This document shows, piece after piece, positions 6,957 to 11,266 of a stretch of 11,266 nt of DNA. Positions within the stretch are counted from its first letter, which is position 1. Each line of letters starts with the position of its first letter. The notes beneath the pieces were generated by a model. That model saw only the letters and a list, made by a program, of their open reading frames with translations, was not told where the DNA came from and did no database searches. The stretch comes from Bacteriovoracaceae bacterium UBA2428. Its GTDB lineage: Bacteria; Bdellovibrionota; UBA2428. The translations under genes and the position numbers were made by a program. The stretch covers positions 1 to 11,266 of the forward strand of contig DDRA01000097.1 of NCBI GenBank assembly GCA_002343545.1. Direction: 5' to 3'.

Positions 6957-7328
6957 TCAACCGAAATTGGCGAAGCGCTTGGCGCGCTTTTCGCGGGCCT
7001 CGGCGGCCTCGACGCTGTAGCGCGTCCAGGGCTGGGCCTCGAGACGGCCTTCGTCGATCGGCTCCTCGGTGTCTTCGCAGATCCCGTAGGTGCCTTCTTC
7101 GAACTTCGAGAGCGCGTGCTCGATCTCGCGCACGAGGTAACGATCACGTTCCTGCACGTTCAGGTTCACGCTCTGCTGGATCATGGCGGCCGCGTGGTCG
7201 TTCTCGTCCACGAGGTCTTCGGCGTTCAGCTGCAGCGCTTCGCTGCGACGATTCATGGAACGGTTCAGGATCTGCGTCCGGAGCTCCATGAGTTTCTTGC
7301 GGAACTTCTCGAGTTTGGCGGCCTGCAT
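6957..7328 (-). CDS. DksA/TraR-family protein with degenerate, probably zinc-free, finger
   Basis: 123 aa. DksA-family proteins enter the secondary channel of RNA polymerase and modulate initiation, often with ppGpp. Here residues 1-75 form the coiled coil, with the tip motif DENDHA (D41, D44, A46) matching the DxxDxA tip needed for activity in DksA. The end matches the globular domain: GTYGICEDTEEPIDEGRLEAQP. The finger has the exact CxxC-x17-CxxC spacing but reads C84-xx-T87 and S105-xx-A108, so three of four zinc ligands are gone. P. aeruginosa DksA2 shows a comparable loss (established knowledge). The start is the ATG at 7328, preceded by GGGAGGGGG; the frame is open upstream to about 7694 but that stretch looks non-coding. 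It is convergent with the 287-aa gene and ends in the palindromic terminator. Confidence 0.92.
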   Translation of the reverse strand: MQAAKLEKFRKKLMELRTQILNRSMNRRSEALQLNAEDLVDENDHAAAMIQQSVNLNVQERDRYLVREIEHALSKFEEGTYGICEDTEEPIDEGRLEAQPWTRYSVEAAEAREKRAKRFANFG

Positions 7329-7620
7329 ACATCCCCCTCCCGCGACGGAATTTCGTCGCTCCCTTACCCCCCGATGGGGTTTTAGGGCAGACACATGCAT
7401 CGGGCGTTCCAGGTTAAGACTTGAGGAATTTTTTGACCGCGCGAAGGATTTTTTAAGATCGGGCGCGGCGGGGACCGCGTAAAGACCCGAACCAGCTTCC
7501 CAGCCGGGCCACGCCTTTGTTCGACGCGCCAAAGTTTCGACGACCCCGGCGACAATGTTTCGCGGCGGCGTCAAAGCTCCGCACGTCAGGGCGTCGAGAA
7601 ACGGATAGGCTCGGAATTCG
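7329..7620. promoter_or_regulatory. 292-bp divergent intergenic region, DksA-like gene and metallophosphoesterase
   Basis: I see no gene here. For the minus strand, a small stem gcgacg/cgtcgc (7342-7347 and 7354-7359) sits directly beside the Shine-Dalgarno of the DksA-like gene and could affect ribosome access. Further up, CTCAAG (7425-7420), 14 bases, then GCCCGATG (7405-7398) is vaguely like a sigma-28 promoter. For the plus strand, TTGACC (7433-7438), 15 bases and TAAGAT (7454-7459) is a possible sigma-70 promoter that would give a leader of about 155 bases to the metallophosphoesterase gene. The stretch 7460-7620 is GC-rich with no feature I can support. All promoter calls here are weak. 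Confidence 0.3.
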
Positions 7621-8745
7621 ATGAAACTTCGCATGTTCCTGCCGCAGATCTTCATCCTTACGATCGCGATCTCGGTCTTCGTGTACCTCGCCACGCGCTT
7701 CGCCGATTGGGCGGCGGGGCCGGGCTGGGCTTACGCGCTCGCGACCCTCGCCTGGTTCGCCTCCGTCATGTGGGGGCAGCTGCGCTTGCGACAAAAGCAC
7801 GTGGCGGGCGCCTTCTCCTGGATCATGAGCCTGGTCCTCGGCGCGGGCATGACTTTCTTCCTTTACGTTTTCCTGGGCCAACTCACGGAGTTCATCCCAT
7901 GGCCCTACCCCGAAGGGCAAGTTGACCGTGCGCGGGCCATCGCGGTGATCGTGCTCAGCGCCGTGACCTGCGTCGTGGGCTTCTTCCAGGCCACGCGCGG
8001 CCCGAGCGTCGTGCGCGTGGACGTGCCGATCGCAAACTTGCCCGCCGCCTTCGAGGGCTTCGCGATCGCGCAGATCTCCGACCTCCACGTGAGCCATACG
8101 ATCGGCCGCGCCTACGTCGAACAAGTCGTCGCGCGCACGCGCGAGTTGCGCGCCGACCTCATCGCGCTCACGGGGGACTTTGCCGACGGCTTCGCGCACG
8201 AGCTTCGCGAGGACATCGCGCCGCTGGCCGAGCTCACGGCCCGCCACGGCAAGTATTTCGTCACGGGCAACCACGAGTACTACTGGGGCGTGGAAGACTG
8301 GGTCGAGACGCACCGGAGCCTCGGCGCGCGGGTGCTTCTCAACGAGCACGTCGTGCTGCACGAGGGCGGCGAGCGGCTCGTCGTCGCGGGCGTGACCGAT
8401 ATCGCGTCGGGCGCGCTGCGACCCGACCACCGCTCGAGCCCGAAGGAAGCCTTCAGGGGCGCCCCCGAAGGCGCGCCGAGAATTCTGCTCGCGCACCAAC
8501 CGAGCAGCTTGCGCCAGGCGCGGCACGAAGGCGTGGCTTTGCAATTGTCGGGTCACACGCACGGCGGCCAGTGGTTCCCGGCGTGGATCTTCGTGCGACT
8601 CGCGCAGCGCTACCTGCAAGGGCTCTACCGCAGCGGCGACGCGTGGATTTACGTGAACCGCGGCACGGGCTACTGGGGACCGCCGCTGCGTTTTCTCGTT
8701 TCGCCCGAGATCACGCTGCTAACCTTGCGCCGCCGCTCGCGTTAG
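7621..8745 (+). CDS. Membrane-anchored metallophosphoesterase (YkuE/YaeI type)
   Basis: 374 aa. The C-terminal calcineurin-like domain has all metal-site motifs: ISDLH (D154, H156), TGDF (D186), TGNHE (N217, H218), LLAHQP (H292) and SGHTHGGQ (H312, H314). The GHTHGGQ form is typical of the YkuE/YaeI branch, whose studied members act at the membrane; YaeI is reported to hydrolyse UDP-2,3-diacylglucosamine. About four hydrophobic helices come first (roughly 8-24, 36-54, 65-88, 104-122). The catalytic domain starts near residue 130 and is tethered to the membrane. Its side is not certain from sequence. The ATG has a modest GGAA about 6 bases upstream and begins a good membrane N-terminus (MKLRMFLPQIFILTIAISVF). 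The substrate here is not readable; lipid or nucleotide phosphoesters are candidates. It is convergent with the next gene, 6 bases apart. Confidence 0.93.
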   Translation: MKLRMFLPQIFILTIAISVFVYLATRFADWAAGPGWAYALATLAWFASVMWGQLRLRQKHVAGAFSWIMSLVLGAGMTFFLYVFLGQLTEFIPWPYPEGQVDRARAIAVIVLSAVTCVVGFFQATRGPSVVRVDVPIANLPAAFEGFAIAQISDLHVSHTIGRAYVEQVVARTRELRADLIALTGDFADGFAHELREDIAPLAELTARHGKYFVTGNHEYYWGVEDWVETHRSLGARVLLNEHVVLHEGGERLVVAGVTDIASGALRPDHRSSPKEAFRGAPEGAPRILLAHQPSSLRQARHEGVALQLSGHTHGGQWFPAWIFVRLAQRYLQGLYRSGDAWIYVNRGTGYWGPPLRFLVSPEITLLTLRRRSR

Positions 8746-8751
8746 CGACGA

Positions 8752-9405
8752 TCACGCGCTTCGCGCGCGGCGGCCCAGCCACCGATCGAGCCCGGTCACG
8801 GCGTAGGCCAGCCCCACGAACGCGAGGCTCAGCGCGACGACGTTGCGCAGGACCACGAAGGGCCCGAGCACGCTCAGGTCGATGAAGGGATAGGCGTAGA
8901 CCCCGTCGATCGAAGCGCGCCCGAGCGCGTAAGCCAGGTAAGCCAGCGGGTAGAGCAACCACCGCGGCGCGCGGCGCATCTCGAGCCGTCCGTGCGGCAT
9001 CACGAAGACCCAGCGCAGGACGTAGGCGAGCGGCACGACGTCGTGCAGGAGCGTGTCGGTCACGAGCCGCAAGCCCTGCGGGTTCCAAGTCGCGCGCAAC
9101 AAGAGCTCGTAGATCGTGCCCACCACGAGGATGTTGAGCATGATCGCGGCCTGCACGGAGTCGCGCGCGAAGAAAACGCCGGGCCTCGAGTGCGGGCGCC
9201 AAGCCGGCAACGTGAGCGAAAGCCCGACGAGCGTGTTCGTCAGCAGCGTGAAGTAAAGGAAGAAGCGCGCGATCGCCCACAGCACCCCGTGCCCGCCGGG
9301 CGCGAGCGAATCGCTCACGAGGATGCCCATCTGCAGGGCGAGCGTCGCCCAAACGAGCATGGCCAAAGCGCGATCCAGCATCTTGCGGGCGGCGAGCAAC
9401 ATCAT
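8752..9405 (-). CDS. Pr6Pr-type integral membrane protein
   Basis: 217 aa with about six hydrophobic helices (roughly 12-30, 42-66, 84-103, 118-136, 148-164, 178-203). The pattern matches the Pr6Pr family of small six-helix proteins: RFFLYFTLLTNTLVGL (47-62), a helix ending IYELLLR (98-104), a conserved histidine in LLHDVVPLAYVLRW (119-132), YPLAYLAYALGR (152-163) and YAYPFIDLSVLG (170-181). No function is established for the family to my knowledge; it probably sits in the inner membrane. I chose the ATG at 9405 (a second ATG follows at once at 9402). An in-frame TTG at 9411 would add only two residues. A GGTAG lies about 9 bases upstream. C-terminal RRARSA is basic, suggesting a cytoplasmic end. 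Confidence 0.85.
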   Translation of the reverse strand: MMLLAARKMLDRALAMLVWATLALQMGILVSDSLAPGGHGVLWAIARFFLYFTLLTNTLVGLSLTLPAWRPHSRPGVFFARDSVQAAIMLNILVVGTIYELLLRATWNPQGLRLVTDTLLHDVVPLAYVLRWVFVMPHGRLEMRRAPRWLLYPLAYLAYALGRASIDGVYAYPFIDLSVLGPFVVLRNVVALSLAFVGLAYAVTGLDRWLGRRARSA

Positions 9406-9411
9406 CCCCAA

Positions 9412-9517
9412 AAGCTACCACGAGCCCCGAAATAAAATAACGATATCGGCACCTTAAGCAGCCCTTGCCAGCCGTCCAACTTCGGTCTACGTTCTCCCGA
9501 GTTCAGTCACCGCGCGG
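9412..9517 (+). promoter_or_regulatory. Candidate tRNA-Thr promoter
   Basis: TTGCCA (9465-9470), a 17-base spacer and TACGTT (9488-9493) would start transcription near 9500, about 18 bases before the mature tRNA. The -35 fits 5 of 6 consensus bases; the -10 fits only 3 of 6. An AT-rich patch (aataaaataa, 9431-9440) lies just outside. The rest of this gap shows nothing else. Confidence 0.45.
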
Positions 9518-9592
9518 GCCAAGGTAGCACAGCGGTAGTGCACCGCTTTCGTAAAGCGGGGGTCGTGGGTTCAATCCCCATCCTTGGCTCCA
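9518..9592 (+). tRNA. tRNA-Thr (anticodon CGT), CCA encoded
   Basis: Complete cloverleaf: acceptor GCCAAGG (9518-9524) pairs with CCTTGGC (9582-9588), discriminator T9589, then CCA at 9590-9592. D arm gcac/gtgc (9527-9530, 9538-9541). Anticodon stem ccgct/agcgg (9543-9547, 9555-9559) with loop TTCGTAA, so anticodon CGT at 9550-9552, which reads ACG threonine. T arm GTGGG/CCCAT (one G-T pair) with loop TTCAATC. Variable loop of 5 bases. Five Ts follow directly after CCA. Its 3' 22 bases overlap, antisense, the end of the minus-strand gene that follows. Confidence 0.97.
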
Positions 9593-10488
9593 TTTTTCCT
9601 CAGCACCACCGTCGTAGATTCATTCAGCCAATAGTCGATCTTGGTCTGGTCAATTACGAACGCCGTGTAGGGATCACCGTCGGGCTTCTCGAACACAAGA
9701 TCTTCCAGAAGGTAAACGAAAGTGTGGGAGCCCGTTCCGGTAATGACATCTCCAAACTTGAGTTCACTGGCATTGGCGATCTTTCGTTGGGAAAACCCAT
9801 TTCGCGTGAATAACTCTATCTGAGCCTCGGAAATCGTTTTGTCTCCGAGGAAAGTTTCACGCGGGGCAAAGATCGCGAGCTCCGGCAGCAGGCCCCAAAA
9901 ATGCAGCGTGGCCGAGTAGCACTGCGGGTAAAGCATCTGTTCCCGCAACGCCTTTGGGGCCTCCGGAAATATGTCCCCTATCTTTTTAGGGACGACTTCA
10001 GGAATCTCTGAAGCGAAGTGGCCCGAAAGGGTTTTTACGGTTTCCGGAAGCAAGTCCGCCAGATCCCGCTCCGAACGGCCATCCGTAACGCGCGCCCGTA
10101 CGTGGTTCACCCGAGTTTGATATCCAGCGAGCCGTCTTTTCTGCGCATCGGAGAGGGCGAGGTACGCGGCGACTGGGAAACCCGAAACCCCGCCAAACTC
10201 ACCACCATTGATCCGACTGATGCCGAACCCGCCCTTAAGGGAGAACTCCTCCGCCAGAACCTTTCGCGCCTCCGCTTCGTCGCGGAAGACGATGGGCCGT
10301 CCGAGCGTGGCCGAAGACCGAGCCACCTGCTCGTTGTCCAGAAACGCCTTTTCCAAAGCCGCGCTCGGCGCCTCCAAATATGCGAACGTTCTGCTTAAGA
10401 TCTTAGCTTTAGAAAAATCGAAGTCGGCCGCCTGAACGGCATGCGCAAAGATCGCAAAGGCCATCAGGGGCAGACGAAAGCTCGACAC
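9571..10488 (-). CDS. Exported 305-aa protein of unknown function, possible Cys-His hydrolase fold
   Basis: From the GTG at 10488 the N-terminus MSSFRLPLMAFAIFAHAVQA, A21 is a good Sec signal peptide (cut after VQA). A GTG at 10530 in frame would put 14 residues of overlap with higA and a poor signal; an ATG at 10464 would lack a charged n-region. I do not recognise the family. The mature chain has one cysteine, C190 in YPQCYSATLHFWG. Later come FGDVITGTGSHTFVYLLED (H255) and LVFEKPDGDPY. A Cys before a helix, then GD-x-I and H-x-FVYL, is reminiscent of NlpC/P60- or CHAP-like amidases, but this is inference. The gene starts 2 bases after the higA stop, so it looks like the third gene of the toxin-antitoxin transcript. 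Its last six codons and stop are read from the antisense of the tRNA 3' end. G+C is lower than in the genes to the left. Confidence 0.82.
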   Translation of the reverse strand: MSSFRLPLMAFAIFAHAVQAADFDFSKAKILSRTFAYLEAPSAALEKAFLDNEQVARSSATLGRPIVFRDEAEARKVLAEEFSLKGGFGISRINGGEFGGVSGFPVAAYLALSDAQKRRLAGYQTRVNHVRARVTDGRSERDLADLLPETVKTLSGHFASEIPEVVPKKIGDIFPEAPKALREQMLYPQCYSATLHFWGLLPELAIFAPRETFLGDKTISEAQIELFTRNGFSQRKIANASELKFGDVITGTGSHTFVYLLEDLVFEKPDGDPYTAFVIDQTKIDYWLNESTTVVLRKNGAKDGD

Positions 10489-10490
10489 GG

Positions 10491-10784
10491 CTAAGCCGCC
10501 CGCTTGCGACGAGCCGCCGCCAAGTCCCACGCCGCCTGCATGTTGAGCCAGAAGATGGGACTCGTGCCCAGAGCGTCGGACAAATCGAGAGCGGCCTCGG
10601 CAGTAATTCCTCGCTTGCCTTTAATGAGCTCGTTGACCCGCGCACGCGTCCAACCCGTCTTCTCGGACAAAGTGACCTGAGTAATTCCTAGGGGCACCAG
10701 AAACTCATCTAAGAGGATCTCGCCGGGATGAAACGGGTTCGGGAACTCAAAGGCTTCGGGAGTTTTGGATTTAGATTTCTTCAT
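10491..10784 (-). CDS. higA: HigA-type antitoxin, XRE family
   Basis: 97 aa. The HigA/VapI pattern is plain: HPGEILLDEFLVPLGITQ (19-36), helix-turn-helix around VTLSEKTGWTRARVNELIKGKRG (37-59; recognition helix 46-54), then GITAEAALDLSDALGTSPIFWLNMQAAWDL (59-88). In HigBA systems this protein binds and blocks the toxin and represses the shared promoter. About 18 residues (MKKSKSKTPEAFEFPNPF) precede the usual HPGE start. The ATG at 10784 has GAGGAA about 7 bases upstream, a strong ribosome site. It lies 12 bases after the toxin stop, giving the toxin-first order typical of higBA. Confidence 0.95.
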   Translation of the reverse strand: MKKSKSKTPEAFEFPNPFHPGEILLDEFLVPLGITQVTLSEKTGWTRARVNELIKGKRGITAEAALDLSDALGTSPIFWLNMQAAWDLAAARRKRAA

Positions 10785-10796
10785 GCTTTCGTTCCT

Positions 10797-11087
10797 CTAG
10801 TGATAATCCACGACTTGTACATCTTGCGCGGCTTGATCCACCCACCGAAACACAATTCGCCACTGATCGTTGATGCGAATGGAGTGGAAACCCTTCAAGC
10901 TGCCCTTCAGAGCCTCAAGCCGGTTACCGGGCGGTATCTTGAGATCGTCCAAGATCCCTGCCGAGTGCACCATAAAAAGCTTTCGACGGGCCGGGCGGCG
11001 CAGCTCCGGCGGGAACTTGCGAGTTTCCCGCGTGGATAAATCATAGAACAAATCCTCGGCTAGCTGGTTTCCAAATCCGCGGATCAT
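10797..11087 (-). CDS. higB: HigB-type toxin (RelE superfamily mRNA interferase)
   Basis: 96 aa, standard size. HigB toxins cut mRNA on the translating ribosome. Visible family marks: IPPGNRLEALKG (51-62), SIRINDQWRIVFRW (69-82) and the C-terminal DYH (94-96), the residues that form part of the active site in Proteus HigB (established knowledge). The N-terminus MIRGFGNQLAEDLFYD matches the family start. No truncation or frameshift is visible, so the toxin looks intact. No Shine-Dalgarno is seen; the promoter -10 lies only 9 bases before the ATG, so the mRNA leader is very short. Confidence 0.95.
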   Translation of the reverse strand: MIRGFGNQLAEDLFYDLSTRETRKFPPELRRPARRKLFMVHSAGILDDLKIPPGNRLEALKGSLKGFHSIRINDQWRIVFRWVDQAAQDVQVVDYH

Positions 11088-11135
11088 CCAGATACGATAT
11101 TATCACATTTCGATAATTTGACAATTTCATTTGTC
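11088..11135 (-). promoter_or_regulatory. higBA promoter with overlapping palindromic operator candidates
   Basis: On the minus strand TTGTCA (11124-11119), a 16-base spacer and TAATAT (11102-11097) form a good sigma-70 promoter. The inverted repeat attatc/gataat (11099-11104 and 11112-11117, 7-base spacer) overlaps the -10, and gacaa/ttgtc (11120-11124 and 11131-11135) overlaps the -35. These are likely HigA operators by analogy with other higBA promoters. The window from 11136 to the right end shows no gene or further site I can support. Confidence 0.7.
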
Positions 11136-11266
11136 GACACAGATGGACAATGGGCACCGTTAGTTGACTCCCAAGCCCCTCGCAGAAACCTCGCAAACCT
11201 AACGCCCAAACAGGCCTAACGAGCGACTTTCATTTAAAATCTTCACCCGGACCCCCAGCTTCGTAA

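Noticed and set aside
7329..7694. N-terminal extension of the DksA-like protein
   Set aside because: The frame is open, but the added residues have no family match, and a strong Shine-Dalgarno sits just before the ATG at 7328.
7453..8619. Long minus-strand open frame opposite the metallophosphoesterase
   Set aside because: The plus-strand frame carries every metallophosphoesterase motif; the minus frame is His/Asp/Arg-rich shadow.
9538..9813. Plus-strand open frame beginning inside the tRNA
   Set aside because: It starts within the tRNA-Thr and runs antisense to the 305-aa gene, with no signal or motif support.
10489..10530. Earlier GTG start for the 305-aa exported protein
   Set aside because: It would add a Gly-rich 14-residue segment overlapping higA and spoil the signal peptide; GTG at 10488 gives a well-formed one.
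11090..11266. Second copy of the tRNA 3' end as an attachment site near the right edge
   Set aside because: I looked for the CCCATCCTTGGCTCCA end and saw no copy; only AT-richer promoter sequence and featureless DNA.
1..11266. CRISPR array or insertion sequence
   Set aside because: No regularly spaced repeats, and no transposase or integrase motifs in any frame read.

Overview
The window reads as ordinary chromosomal DNA of a high-GC Gram-negative bacterium, with a more accessory-looking right end. The dense, overlapping gene packing, a sigma-54 enhancer-binding regulator, a DksA-like factor and several exported proteins of no recognised family would fit a Bdellovibrionota or deltaproteobacterial-grade organism. 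That placement is a guess from gene style, not from a marker gene.

Left block (1-2836, minus strand): a three-gene operon with 4-bp ATGA overlaps at both junctions. It encodes an NtrC-type sigma-54 activator with a degenerate receiver-like N-terminus, orotidine 5'-phosphate decarboxylase (pyrF), and an RlmB/TrmH-type rRNA 2'-O-methyltransferase that runs off the left edge. A good sigma-70 promoter candidate lies at 2950-2978. Divergent from it on the plus strand is a LOG-family (TIGR00730-type) nucleotide phosphoribohydrolase at 3073-3858.

Middle block (3868-6952): two divergently transcribed exported proteins without recognised domains, 669 aa (minus) and 287 aa (plus). The 287-aa gene converges on a small DksA/TraR-family gene. 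The roughly 100-bp gap between those two stops is filled by a striking nested palindrome with 28-bp perfect arms, which also forms a terminator for the DksA-like gene. The DksA-like protein keeps the spacing of the zinc finger but has lost three of its four cysteines (CxxT-x17-SxxA).

Next (7329-9411): a 292-bp divergent intergenic region, a membrane-anchored YkuE/YaeI-type metallophosphoesterase (plus), and a convergent Pr6Pr-type six-helix membrane protein (minus).

Right block (9518-11266): a tRNA-Thr(CGT) with encoded CCA. From its 3' end onward the G+C content falls clearly (two 60-base lines counted at 28 and 32 G+C, against 43 in a line of the metallophosphoesterase). This lower-GC part carries a minus-strand cassette: higB toxin, higA antitoxin, then an exported 305-aa protein whose last codons are antisense to the 3' end of the tRNA. 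The toxin has a clear promoter with an overlapping palindrome and almost no 5' leader. The tRNA junction looks like one edge of an acquired segment; the other edge is not in the window. No CRISPR array, insertion sequence, transposase or integrase gene was seen.
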